This document shows, piece after piece, positions 17,001 to 32,000 of a stretch of 59,776 nt of DNA. A model generated the notes under the pieces. The model did no database searches and had not been told where the DNA came from. It saw only the letters and a list, made by a program, of their open reading frames with translations. The stretch lies in NCBI GenBank assembly GCA_934096715.1, contig CAKOMQ010000006.1, positions 1 to 59,776 of the forward strand, read 5' to 3'. Every line of letters starts with the position of its first letter. The first letter of the stretch is position 1. The stretch is from an uncultured Bacilli bacterium (GTDB lineage Bacteria; Bacillota_I; Bacilli_A; RF39; UBA660). The position numbers were made by a program, and so were the translations under genes.

Positions 17001-20000
17001 TTGAAGTTCCTATATCAGTATTGTATCCTCCACCATATAGTTCTCCTAATATTTTTGATGTTCCAGCAATATTTATCTTAGTATTTCTTGTTATACCATT
17101 ATTTTTGTTTCCACCATACACATTATTAACTTGAGCATTCTCTACAGTTACATTTGAGTTTGTTGTTGTTCCTGCACTTTCTACAAGTCCATTTGTTCCT
17201 CCATATATGTTTGTTACTGTGGCACCTTTTTGTGTTACTTTAGCATTTGTTGCACCTATGTTATATCCTCCTCCGAAAGTGTCTTTTACTTTTCCAGATT
17301 TTAATACAACATTTGTATTTGTTGTTGCTCCTGCATTTTTAGCTGCTCCATATATAGTATCAATTGTAATACCATCTAATGTTACATTAGTAGAACCTAC
17401 TATTGCAGAATTTCCACCACCATATACATTAGTTAAATTACCTGATTTTAATTGTATATTTGATGTTCCAACAGTTCCATTTGTATTTGAACCTCCAAAT
17501 ATACTTTCAACAGTTGAATTTCCTTCAAATGTTACATTAGAAGTTGTAGTTGTTCCACCATAACCTCCTCCATAAACATCTGTTGTTGTTCCTGTTTGTA
17601 AATATATTTTAGATGTTGTAACTATTCCATCTGTGTCTGAGCCTCCATATATTGTATTTGTAGTCATTCCTTTTAAGTAAATTTCTGTCTCATTTGTTAT
17701 TCCTGAACCATCTGAACCCCCATATACTGTTGGCGTTGTAGCACATTTTACTAATTGAATTTCTGCTTTTCCAACTCTATCAAATTTACCACTACCAAAA
17801 ATCTTTCCATTAACTGTTGGAGTTGTTCTTTCATCAGTTTTTCCTATAACAATATTTGCATTTTGACTTGTTGTGTCTGCATTTTGTTGTGTTTGTATAG
17901 TTAATACATTTCCACCATATACATTGCTTACAGTTCCACCTAAAATGTTTATATTAGCAGTTGTCTTTACTTGGTTTTGATAAGCTCCACCATAAGTATT
18001 GCCAATTACTTGTCCGTTTTTGATCGTAATATTTGATGATCCTGTTGCTCCACAATTATAACCTCCACCAAAGATGTCTCCTTTAATTGTTCCTGCATTT
18101 AATGTTATATTTGTATCTCCAACTATTGCTCCTGTATTTTCGTTAACAATTGATTTTACTATCACTCCACTGCTTCCACCATAAATATTTCCATCTATTA
18201 TAATTGAACTATTTATTTTAATGTCTGTATTTCCTGTTACTTTAGCAGATCCTTCTTTAGTTGTTTTTGAACCACCAAAGATATTTCCTGTAAGTCCAAA
18301 GCATCCTTCAAATGTCAATATAGAATTTCCTGTTGATGTTGTATTTCCATGTCCAAATATGTCTCCATTAATATGTCCTCCATAGAAGTTTAACATATTA
18401 ACATCTGCTTGTCCTGTTGAATCATTTGATTTTGTTGTTGATTCTCTAGAACCTGCATAAACATTTCCATTAACATCTCCACAATAGATATTGAATTCTG
18501 TTTTACCATCAGTGAATCCATTTATTGCTCTTAAATAAATACTTGCACCTTCTGAATCTTCACTATATTTGTTTTCTCCTGTAAATGTTGCACTATATAT
18601 ATTAGTTTTTGAATAATATAATTCATATCCTGAATTTGCACTTTGCAATCCTTCACTATTAAATGGATAACATTTGTCTTCTGCTTCGCCCATTGCTAAA
18701 TATCCTGTTATTGTAACTTTGTCATTTCTATTAACTGCTGATTCTTTCATTGTTCCAATAGTAATTTCGTGAGTAACATATTTATTCTTTTGACTATTTG
18801 TTTCTAAACTACTTCCTGCAATAATGTCATTGTATTTACCAGATTCAACTATTACTTTGTGTATGCCTATTGTTCCTGATGTTTCCTCTGTTTTATAATT
18901 TCCACCAACTACTGCACCAAATGTATATTGGTCTGATGGTGTTACAATTCCTCTTCCTAGTATTACATCACCATAATTTGTAATTAATACATTTGAGTAA
19001 TTTCCTTTTGCTAAGCTATTTTTTCCATTATTAACTGCTGAAGAATTTGAATATAATTTAATATTATCAAATGTTACATCTCCATCTATATTAATATTAG
19101 AACTTATTTTTAACTCAGCTCCTGTGACCATATAATCTACACCTGCATATAAACTTGTAATTGTAGCATTACCTTTTAATGTATCACTACTATTCCATTC
19201 TATTGCATCCATAATAACTATTATATTATTTGATGCATTTCCTGAAGAATTCAATTTGCTATATGCTGTTTGTAAATCTTTAACTGGTGTTGTTGGTGAT
19301 TTACCATCATTTGAGTTTTTACCATTTTTTGATACGAATACTACAGTTGCTTCTTGCCATACCGCATTTAAGTGTGTTACTGTATTTGGTATTTCTTCAT
19401 ATAATCCATATACTTTAGAATTTTCATCAGAAAATCCTTTTTCACTTGCAACTGCCCAACCATTAAAGCTATATGCTTTTTGTTCTCCATTTTCATATTT
19501 AAATGGTTCTGCAAATGGTGTATTTAAACCATCAGAGTAAATTTCTCCAATTGAACTTGCTCTATATGTTGTATTTTGATAATTTGTACCTGTTTTGTTT
19601 ACACTCATTAATTCATGTACATATGCTTGATGTGTTTGCTCAAAATCAGGTGTTACATGATATGTAACCATCGTGTAATTATCTGTGTTACTGCTTATTG
19701 CTGATTTAGAGAAACTTATTGTTGTTGTATTACTCTTATTTTCAAAATCATCTATTAAAGTTTCTTTTTGTAATACTAATGAATAATTTCCTATTTCAGT
19801 TAAGCCTTTTACATCAATTTTGAATGTTTTAGAAATCTCTGTTTCGTCTGCTCCAAGATCTGTTACTGTTATGTTATCAGTATTTGTAATATCTTCGCCA
19901 TCTTTGTATATTTTTACATTAGCATTAGTTAATCCACTTCTTTCTAAGTCTAAGAATGTATCTTGTCCTTTAACTGTAAAGCTTATGCTATTTTCAGATT

Positions 20001-23000
20001 CAAATTTTGTAGTATCTGAACTCATATATTTCCAAACTGGTTTTTTATTGTCCAAATCCACAAATATATCTGTTGCTTCATTAAAGTGACCTTCTGTATC
20101 ACCAATTCTATTAGCTGGTATACTAATTTTTAGTTGTTTAAATTCTTCTTCAAATTCGTCTAGTCTTACAACAAAATTATAACCATATTGCGTTTTTACT
20201 GGTGTTACAGTTATTGGTAAATCTGTTCTTTGTACATATTGTCCATTTCTGTTTAATTCGTAAATTGATATATCATCCGCTGTTAGTTTTGTATCAAAGT
20301 CATAGAATCTATCTGTTCCTGCTATTGTTACTGTTGCATATCTTTGTGCCCAACTTATAAATTTGTCTACATAGTATAATTTAGGATTGATAAAGTCTAC
20401 TTTAATATAATTATTTGCATTGTCTCCGTTATCATCATCAACTATTATTCTTGTTTCAATGTTCGTGTTTCCTGATGTATCTTTTACTTTGCTTGGTGCT
20501 ATTATAAGTTCTATTTTTCCACTATGTCTTCTGAATATTTCATTTTCTAGGTTTGCATCTAGTTCAAAGTTTGATAGTGTTAATTTATATCTTACACCAT
20601 TTTTTGAATTGTCTGTAATATCTGAACTTGTTAATGTCTTTGTTAATGTTTTTGTTACATTCATATCATCTACAAGTATTTGTATATCATCTACTGTAAT
20701 ATTACTTTCTAAGAAGTTTGTATCTGTTACATCAAAGAATATTGTTGTTTGTTTATTTTCTTGATCTACAATTGGGTTAATTCCTTCTGCATATTTATAC
20801 GTAACTGTTGGTTTTATAAAGTCTACTATACTGTCTCTAAATGCTGTATATTTTGGATTTGTTGTGTCTGTTTCTACATCATTTTCTATCCAATCTTTAT
20901 TTCCAACAAAAATTTCTGTTTCTATATTGCCATTTCCTGATGTATCTTTTATTGTGTCTTCAGCAATCTTTATTTTTACTTGTCCGTCATATGTTCCGAA
21001 ATTTCCTAATGTTAGATTATAGCCTACACTTGCTCCATTAAGTTCTGCTTCATCTGTAATTTTTTCTAGTGATTTTGTTATTGTTGTTATTGGAGATTCT
21101 GGACTATTGCTATTTGATACATAAACATTTATATCACTTGTTGTTAATGTATCTTTTAAATAGTAAATATCATTTCCTAGTAACTTAACTGTTACTGTTC
21201 CAGTTTCTGCGTCTCTATTTCTTGAAATACTACTTGTAGCATATCTCCAAGTTGGTCTTGTAAAGTCTACTATACTATCTCTAAATGCTGTGTATTCACC
21301 TTTTGTATCTCCAGTTTCTGTCCATGTTGCATTTCCTACTAGTAATTCTGTTTCTCTATTTGTGTTACCATATTTATCAATTATTACTCCTTCTGGAATT
21401 ATTATGCTTGTTACACCTTCATTTTCTCCGAAGTTTCCTAATGTAATTCTATATGTAACTGATGTTGAATTTTTTGACATTTGGTATACTTGTTTTGTTA
21501 TTGTGTCTGGATATACTGTTTCTCCATTTGGCTTTTCAACCTTAACTCTTATTTTTGAAACATTTTCTGTTGTTTCTAATGTTCCTTTGTTTAAGTACTT
21601 ATCTGTTGCTTTTACAACTACTGATACAGTTCCTGTCTCGTTTGTTAAGTTTCTGTCTATTACATTGCTTGCATTCATTTTACTTAAATTGTCTTCTGTT
21701 TTTTCTATTAATGGATCTACTACGTCGACAATTATTGCATTATCTTCGTCGTCTCCATCATCTGTATCAATTGTTATTGTTTTAGCATTATTTTTGTTTC
21801 CTGATGTATCTTCTATTTTTCCTGCTGTAAATACTAATTGTACTTCACCACTGTAGTCTTGATATTCATTTCCAGTATTATATGCTAGCTCAAAGTTTGA
21901 TACTACTAATGTGTATTCTTTACCATTTGTAATGTCTGCTGATGTTATTGTTGTATTTAACTGATCTGTTAAATCTGTTCCTGCAACTTTAATTTTTACA
22001 TTGTCTTTATTTAATGTTCCATCTTCTTTCATTACTGAGCTTTCTCTAAAGTATTTATCTGTTACTGTGAATTTGACTGTTAGTGTTTTATTTTCGTAGT
22101 CTATATTAGGATTTTTCTCTCCTGTAACATCTGAATATTTGTAATTTATTGTTGGTTTTATAAAGTCTACTATATTATCTCTAAATGCTGGATATATTGG
22201 ATTTGCTGAGTTGTCTCCATTTTCTGTCCATTCTGGATTTCCTACTGGAATTGGTGTTTCGATATTTGTGTTTCCACTTTCGTCTTGTATTGTTCCTGCA
22301 TCTATAACAATTTTTGTAGTTCCACTTATATTTCCAAAGTTTCCTAATGTTACTTTATAGCCTATTAATTTTATATTGTCTATATCTGCTAAGTTTTGTT
22401 TTATTGCTAATTGTTTTAAAGTATTAGCATCTGTTATTTGTGTTATGTTTTTGCTTATTGATGATTCTAAGTTATCATCTACATATACTTTAATTTTATC
22501 TGGTGTTAATGTGTTTGTTTTATAGTATTTGTCGCTTCCTATTATTGTAACATCTACTGTGTCTGCTTCTGCACCATCTCTTACTCTACTTATACTACTT
22601 GTTCCATAACTCCATAATGGGTTTACAACGTCCACTATTGTTGGATCTTTGTGTTCTGGATGATTACTTGGATCATCTACACCTATTGTGATTGTTTTTG
22701 CATTGCTTTTGTTTTTAGATTGGTCTTCTATTACACCTTCTGGGAAGGCTAAAGTTACTGTACCACTGTAGCCCTCACCATTTTTGGTTTCTAGTCCATC
22801 TATTACTAGTTCATATCTTTCTCCAATTTTTTGCTCTTTTCCATTTACAATAGTGTATATGTCTCCATTTGCTTTATAGATAATGTTTCCTATTGTTTGA
22901 TCTGATGGTATTGTCTTTTTAGCAAATTGTCTTTCTACCTTTTTCCAGTCAGGTTCTACTCCATCAACTTTTATTGTCATATTATTAATTGAAACTGTTG

Positions 23001-26000
23001 ATTCTTTAAAGTATTTATCTGTTACATCAAATACTACTGTTACATTCTTTTTGTCATAATCTATTTTTGTGTTTGTATATTCGTATGTAAATTCTGGTTT
23101 AATGTAGTCTGTAAACATTGTTCCATTTGTATTTTGAGTAACTTTTTCTGTTTCTTGTATTTCTACATCTGTCATTGTTCCTGATGTGTCTATTGCTTTT
23201 AAGTTTTGGTTATTATATGTTGTGTCTTTTAATGTCTTTTTATCTATTTTTAATGAAATGTTACCACTCCATTCTTTATAGTTCTTTCCTTCTTGTCTTA
23301 ATTTTTCTTCAAAGTTTGTTATTGTTAGTACATGTTTTACATCTTGAGCTTCTGTTATTTCGTTTGTTGCTGTTGTTACTTCTGATAATTCTTTGCTTAT
23401 ACTTGTTGCTTCTTCTCCATCAAATAATACATGTATATTTTCTGCTTTTAATGAGCTTGTTACATCACTTATATAGTCTTTTCCAGCTTCCGCATTTGTT
23501 CTACCTCTTAGTGTTATTGTTATATTACTCTTGCTTAAGTCGTTTTTGTCTATCGTTATTGTTGATGCTTCTTTTACCCATTCTGTTCTGTATTTTGGAT
23601 TTATTGTTCCTCTTGTAAAATCTATTGCAGATGTTGTTTGATCTGTGTTTAGTTTAAAGTTGTTTTTGCCTACATAGATTTGTTCTGATGTATAGATTAC
23701 TATTTGTCCATATTTTCCTGTGTTAAAGAAAATATAATCATGGTTTTCTGAAATTTTTGTAAATGCTGGTCCTAAATCTAGTACTTGTAATGCTTCATTT
23801 CCTGTAAGTCTAAACATGTTTGTCATATCTGTTGCTTGTTCTGTATAGAATTTATCTCCTAGTTTTAATTCTTGTAATTTTTTAAGCCCTGTTTCGTTGA
23901 ATAGTGATGCCATTTTTGTTACGTTTCTTGTATCAAAGTTTTGTCCTAGTTTTAAACTTGTCATTGCTTCATGTCCTGTAAATTCAAACATGTAGTTCAT
24001 ATTTGTTACTTTTCCAGTATTGAATTTTTCTCCTAGGTCTAAGCTTGTCATTGATGTGTATCCTGTTGATTCAAACATACATTCCATGTTTGTTACATTG
24101 CTTGTGTCGAAGTTTTTTCCTAGGTTTAATGTTTCCATTGATTCTTTTCCGGCTTCTGTAAACATGTAACTCATGTTCGTTACTTGATTTGTGTCAAATT
24201 TAGTTCCTAAGTCTAATGCTTTTAGTTTAGTCAATCCTGTTTGAAAGAACATGTAGTTCATGTCTGTTACATTTTGTGTATTAAAATTATCTCCTAGTTT
24301 TAATTCTGTCATTTCAGCAGCACCAAGTCCATGTAGCATATGTGCCATATTATTTACTTTAGCAGTATTAATATTTTGTAGATTAATATTTGTCATTTTT
24401 AATCTACCAGTGTCTGCAAACATATAGTTCATATCTGTTACATTCACAGTACTAAAATTGCTACCTAAATCAAAGCTTGTCATTGATCGATATCCCATAT
24501 TTCTAAACATTGATGCCATATTTGTTACGCTGTTTGTATTAAGTAAGCTAATATTTGTAATTGTTTCTGTTGATGTACACAATTCCGCGAAACCTACCCA
24601 GTCAAATAAATGGCTTGAATCATAATTTGCAAATATTTCATTATCGCTACCTATATACACTTTGATTGAACCATTAGCATTTGTTTCATACCATGCTAAG
24701 ATTGTTTTATCTTGCATTGCTGAAACATCCCAAGCAGTATCGTCAACATATGCATTTGCTGATTTATCATATACTGTTGAAGGTATTTTATCTATAAATG
24801 TTACATTGTCAATGTTCTGTCTCTGTATTGTTTTTACTTTGGTATTTTTACTATTTTCACTTCCTAAGAATCCGCTTGTTCGTGCATTTTCTGCACTTGT
24901 TCTTATTAATGTATTATATACTAACAAATCAGTTGCTTTATTTGTATTGCCTGATTTGTCTGTTATTGTTCCTGGCTGAATTTGGATTTTTATTTGGTTT
25001 GTATCTTTAGGTAATCCTGAGCCACTAAATTGTATTGTATATTGGTCACCTATTCTTGTTGTTCCATCTGCTGAGTATACTGGTGTTGCTGTTCCAACAT
25101 TTATTGAAACATCTGATTTTACTTCTTCTCCATTTACAAGTATTTTTATTTTGTCTGTTGTTAATTTGCTACTTGCAAAGTATTTGTCTGTTCCTTTTAC
25201 TGTTATTGTTGCTGTTTGGTCTGCTGCACTTGCTGATGAACTTACTCTTTCCCATATTGGGTCTACTACATCAACAACTGTTCCTGTAACTGGTTTACCA
25301 TTTATATATAAGTATAAATTGTTTCCATCATAGATTGCTTTTATGTTTGTTTTCTCATTAACTTTTATTTGTGAAGTTGATCTTATATTTACATATTTGT
25401 TTGAATTTTTGCTGAATACCTCAAATACTGGATATCCTCCTGATAAATATATTCCAACACCTCCACCTTCCCAGTTACCTACAAGGTCTTGCTCTCCTGA
25501 CACACTATTCATTGATACTGTTATATCCAAACTTGCATAGTTAGTAAAGTTTATTTGTCCTAGATTCACCCAGTCATTTACTCCATCAAGTTTTAAATAA
25601 TCGTTTTCCCAAGTTGCTCCATTTATTGTTCCAGTATTACTTCCGGTTAAATCTTTCCATGTTGTAGAAGAATTATTATGTCCATTTCCTGTATTATTTG
25701 TTGCATCATAACTGCTTATAACTCCTGTTTCATTAGAAATCTCTAATGAATAAACATTCATATTTGCAAAGCCACCACTTGCACTACTTCCTCCAGGATT
25801 TGTTCCAATAGCCATTACCGTATTTCTAGCTGGAAGTCCTATCTCACCATATCCAGACTCACCTTTAGTTTCTATACCAGAAGTAATTGTTAAAGCATTG
25901 TTTTTATTACCTGTAGTATCAACAATTTTATTAGCTGGAATTGCAACTGTAACAACACCACTGTAATCCATTGTCTCTTTTCCTTCTAACTTTTCAAGTT

Positions 26001-29000
26001 GCTCTAAATGAGACAATTTTAAAGTATAACGTTTACCTATAACTTTAGTTTGTCCGTTAACAGTATTAGTTCTATCTGTAACAGTAAGTTTTTTAATTAC
26101 TCCATGAACTCCTGTATCATCCCAATTTGGTTCTTCACCATCAACTCTAATTGCTAAATCACTTAAAGATAATGTACCAGATGCATAATGTTTATCAGTC
26201 ATATCAAATACCATTGTAAATGTTTTTCCATCATAATTTATATCTGATGTTGAATATTGATATGTTGCATTTGGTTTTATAAAATCAATAAACTCTCCTG
26301 CAATATCTGTTGCTATATTCTTATTTGGTACTGGTGTGTTTGTATCTTTTACTGCTCCTGCAGCAACTTTTATTTCTACATTACCACTCCAATCAGAATA
26401 TTCTCTATCATAATTTATTGAAGTTCTTTTTTGTTCAAAGTTTCCTAATACCAATGTATATTGTTGCCCAACAATTCTACTTGTATTGTTTACTAATGCA
26501 GTAATATCTGAAGTTTTTGTCAAAGTTTTTGATATTTGTGATGCTGATTCTCCATCAACATATACCGAAATCTCATCTGCTGTTACTTGGTCTGTTGTAT
26601 CTAAATATTTATCAAATACATTAAATACAATCGTTTCTGTTTTGTTGCTTGCATTTTTGCTTGAAGATACTCTTTCAATCTTTGGCTTGATAAAGTCTAC
26701 ATGTCCAAGTTCGAATTTTTGCATATTACTTGTATTGCCAGATTGGTCTGTTATTGTATCTTTTGCTATTTCTATTTGTGTTGTACCACTCCACTCAAAG
26801 AATGATTTTGCTGGGTCTGTTTGTTTTCCTGCTTGCTCCCAATCACTTAATGTTAAAGTATATTTAACTCCATATTGTACAGTTTCGCCATTTCTTGTTT
26901 CTGTTAATTTTTCTGGCGTACTACTCAATGTTTTAGTAATACTTGATGCTTCTTCTCCATCTACTATTACTTTTATTTTGCCTGTTGTTAAACTATTGCT
27001 TGCATAATATTTATCTGTTCCTATTAAATCTACTGTAACTTTGTTATTATCATGGTCAATTTTTATATTGTCTGTTCTCCACATTGGGTCTACTACATCG
27101 ACTATTTTGTCACTTCCTGTTTGGTCTGGTTCATTTACTCCTATTGTTATTGATTTAGCAGCACTAGTGTTTCCAGATTTATCTGTTATTGTTCCTTCCG
27201 GAAACGCTAGTGTCATTGGCCCACTGTAATTTTTGTATTTTCCATCTAGTGTTTGTTGTTCTAGTCCGACAATTTCTAACCTATACTTTTCTCCAACTTT
27301 TACAGTTTTTCCATCTACTGTATCATTTATATCTTCTATGTATGATAAGCTTTTTCTTATATTGCTGTTTACTGGTGCATTTTTATCATCTTTTAAGTTT
27401 ACAGTTATATTTTCTGCTTTTGTATCTTTTCTTAACTTCGTACTTGAAAAATATTTATCTGTTACAGAAAAATCTACTGTTAGTATTTTGTCATCATAAT
27501 TTATATCCTCTGTCTGGTATTTGTATGTAAATTCAGGTCTAATATAATCGGCAAACATTGTACCACTTGAATTTGCATCTATATTTTCATCTTCTTTGAT
27601 AACAATATCTGTCATAGTTCCTGATGTATCTATTGCTTTTAAGTTTTGGTTTCCATATATGTCACATAGTGTTTTCTTGTCTATCTTTAATGAAATATTA
27701 CCACTCCACTCTTTGTAATCTTTTCCTGCCTGTCTTGATGCTTCTTCTAAATTTGATAATGTTATTACTTGTATTACATCATTTGCTCCTGTTATTGCAT
27801 TTGTTGCTGTTGTTGCTGTTGCTACTTCTTTTGTTATCGTTGTTGCTTCTTTTCCATTATCAAAGAATACATGTACTGCATCTTTTGTTAATGTGCTTGA
27901 TACATTACTTGTATGGTCTTTACCTGCTTCTGCATTTGTTCTACCTCTTAATGTTATTGTTATTTTGCTCTTACTTAAGTCACTTGTATCTATTTTTAAT
28001 TCAGATGCTTCTTTTACCCATTCTGTTCTGTATTTTGGATTTATTGTTCCTCTTGTAAAGTTTATTGCTGAACTTGTTGCATTTGTGTTTAACTTAAAAT
28101 TATTTTTATCTAGGTAAATTTGTTCTGATGCATAAATTGTAATTGCTCCGCTTTTTCCTGTGTTATTAAACATATTGTCACGTGAATTAGATATCTGAGT
28201 AAACATAGGTCCTAAATCTAAAGATGTTAATGCTACAGTTCCACATTCGTTAAACATATACCCCATGTTTGTTACTTTGCTTGTATCAAATTTATCTCCC
28301 AAATCCAAACTTGTTAATGCTGCTCCTCCTGCACAATGGAACATAAATTCCATTCTAGTTACATTACTTGTATCAAATTCTTTTCCTAAATTTATTGATG
28401 TTAATGGTGATACTTGTCCTACTCCAGCAAACATATAGCTCATATTATTTACATTGCTTGTAGAGAATTTTTCGCCTAAGTCTAAACTTTGCAACTTTTC
28501 AAATCCAACACAATAAAACATATAACTCATATTTGTTACTTTAACCGTATTAAATTCTTTTCCTAAATTTAGACCACTCATTTTTCGACCGCAATTTTTG
28601 AACATAGCTACCATCTCAGTAACATTACTTGTATTAAATTGACCTCCCAAATTCAATGTTTCCATTAATGTATAACCAGTTTCTTCAAACATGTGGCTCA
28701 TATTTTCTACAAGAATCGTATTGAATTGTCCTCCTAAATCCAAACTTACCATTACCTCATGGCCTGTTTTGCAAAACATATATTGCATAAGTTTAACTTT
28801 ACTTGTATTAAATTCTCCTCCAAGTATTAAGTCTGTCATTTTCATATATCCAGTATTATTAAACATATAATCCATTGCAGTTACTTTGCTTGTATTAAAT
28901 TTATTTCCCAAATTCAATGTAGTCATCTTATTATATCCAGTTCCTGCAAACATAGCCCCCATATGTGTTACATTGCTTGTATCAAAATCCCCTAAATTTA

Positions 29001-32000
29001 ATGTTGTCATTGCATTAGCTCCTGTATCTTGGAACATCCACCTCATATTAGTTACACTACTTGTATTTAGTAAATTTAAATTTGTAATTGTTTCTGAAGA
29101 AGTACAATTTTCTGACTGTCCTATACACTTAAACAAATTAGATGAATTCATATTTCCAAAAACTTCACTATTACTTACATCTTCTTTAAGAGTTTGAGCT
29201 GTATTACTAGCAATATGAATTTTATAAGTTCCATTTTTAGTCTCACTATCTACAAACCAAGCAACAATAGATTCATCACCTTGTGCAGATACATCCCATG
29301 CTTTTGTTTTATCTGTAATCTTTTTAGCTACATGGTCATAAATAGAATTTGGAATCATTTTTTCAAATGTTACATTATCTATATTTTGTCTTTGTATTCC
29401 TTTTATAGTTGCATTAGTATTACTTGCACTACCTAAAAATCCACTTGTTGAATCAGTCTCTGAACTAGTCAATTTTAATGCATTATAAACTATTAAATCT
29501 GTTTCTTTATTCCTATTATTATAAGTATCTGTTACATATCCTTGTGGAATTTTAACTTTTACTTGGTTAACATCTGATGCAAAACCAGAAATTGTTACTG
29601 TATATTCAACACCATATTGAACTGTTGTAGTTGTTCCATTTACAGTTCTTTGTTCCTTTAATTCTGTACTTGTCAATGTTCTTGTTATTCCTGCTGTATC
29701 TTGTCCGTTAATTATTACTTTGATATTATCTTTTGTTATTGTACTCTTTGCAAAATATTTATCTGTTACTTTAAATTTAACTGTAGCTGTTTTATTTATA
29801 GCATTTGCAGATGAGCTTATTTTTTCTACTAATGGGTCTACAACGTCAACTACTTGTCCATTTCCGCTTCCACCTGGAATGTTAATTCCTGATGTTATTG
29901 TTTTTTCGTTGTTCCAGTTTCCTGTTGTATCAGAAACTTTATTTTTAGGTACTACTACTGTAATTACACCACTGTAATCTAAGTAATTATCTCCATCTTT
30001 CACTAGCAATTGTTCTAAGTTTGATAATTCTAAAGTATATCTCTTTCCTATTACTTTGCTTGTACCATTTACCACATTTGTTCTATCACTTACACTTAAT
30101 GATTTATTTACTTTTGTCCAATCAATATCTTTGTTGTCAATTTTTATTGTTAAATCATTTATGTCTAAAGTTGAACTTGCAAAATGTTTATCTGTTACAT
30201 CAAATACCATTGTAAATGATTTATTATCATAGTTTATATTTGATGTTGAATATTGATATGTTACATTTGGTTTTATAAAATCTATAAATTCTCCTGCTAT
30301 ATCTGTTTGTGCATTCTTGTTTGATGTTGGTGTATTTGTATCTTCTACTGCACCTTCTTTAATTCTTATTTTTACATTACCACTCCAATCAGAGTACTCT
30401 CTGTCAAAGTTTATTGCTGTTCTTGTTTGTTCAAAGTTTCCTAAAACTAATGTGTATTGATGTCCTATAACTTTATTAGTATTATTTACTAATCCTGTTA
30501 TGTCCGTTCTCTTTGTTATTGTCTTTGTTATTTCAGATGCTAATTCATTGTCCACATATACCGAAATTTCATCTTCAGTTACCAAATTCGTTGTTTTTAA
30601 GTATTTATCAAATACATTAAATACTATTGTTTCTGTTTTTGATGTTGCATCTTTTGTTGAAGATACTCTTTCAATTTTAGGTTTGATAAAATCTACATGA
30701 CCTAATGTAAATGTTTGAGCATTGCTTGTGTTTCCTGATTGGTCTGTTATGGTATCTTTTGCTATCTCGATTTTTGTTGTACCACTCCATTCAAAGAATT
30801 GTTTGCTTACTGGAGATGTTTGTTTTGTTGTCTGCTCCCAATTTTCTAATGTTAATGTGTATTGTATTCCATATTGAACTGATTGGCCATTTCTTGTTTC
30901 TTTTAATGCTGTTGGTTTTGCACTTAATGTTTTCTTTATGCTTGTTGCTTCTTCACCATCAACTATTACTTTTATTTTGTCTGTTGTTAAATTATTGCTT
31001 TGATAATATTTATCTGTTCCTAGTAAATCTACTGTTACTTTATTATTTGTATGGTCTATATTTATATTTTGTGTTTTCCACATAGGGTCTACAACATCAA
31101 CTATCTTATCCGTTCCTGTTTGATCTGGTTCATTTACACCTATTGTTATTGCTTTTGCTGGGCTTGGATTATTAGATTTATCTTTTACTACTCCTTTTGG
31201 AAATGCAATTGTAATTGGACCACTGTAATTTTTGTAATTTCCATCTAGTGTTTGTTGTTGCAATCCTTTTATTACTAATTTGTATCTTTCTCCTACTTTT
31301 ACTGTTTGCCCATTTACTGTATCATTTATATCTCCTAAATATATTAATTCTTTTGTTATGTTTTGATTAACCGGTGCTGTTGGATCATCTTTTAATTGTA
31401 CTGTTAAATTGCTTCCTGTTGTATCATCTCTTAAATCTGTACTTAAAAAATATTTATCTGTTACAGAGAAATTCATTGTTAATGTTTTATTATCATAATT
31501 TATATCACTTGTAGAATAATTGTATGTTAACTCTGGAACAATAAAATCTGTAAACATCACACCTGCTTGATAATGATCTGTTGTTTCATCTTTCATGTTT
31601 ATATCAACCCATGTTCCTGTTGTGTCAATTTCCATCATGCTTCTATTTCCATAGTCATTATCTTTTAATACATTTGATGTATATGTACTTTCATCTTTTC
31701 CTCTTCCGGCTATTTTTAATGTAACATTTCCTGACCATTCTCTATATGTTTTTCCTAATCTTCCTGCATCAAAGTCTGATAATAAAATAGTGTGTGTCAC
31801 TTCTGTTTTTCCTGTTGTTGTATTTGTTGTTACTTTACCTTCACTCACTTGCACTTTTGGATGTGTTTTGTCTGTTATTTCTACTCCATCAATATATACT
31901 GTTATATCATCTGCACTTAATGTACTTGTTACATCACTTGAATAGTTTATATTAGTGTTTGCATTTATTTTTTGAGCTTCGTTCGCTAGTCCTTTTACTA

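Noticed and set aside
23175..23618. Leu-rich plus-strand open frames inside the giant genes (for example here, 27624-28058, 24798-25010)
   Set aside because: They are antisense shadows of repetitive Thr/Asn/Lys/Ser-rich coding sequence; they lack ribosome sites and have implausible Leu-rich composition.
23670..24540. Regular 87-bp repeats that could suggest a CRISPR array
   Set aside because: The repeats are in frame, degenerate and encode DUF285 units; there are no constant direct repeats with unique spacers.
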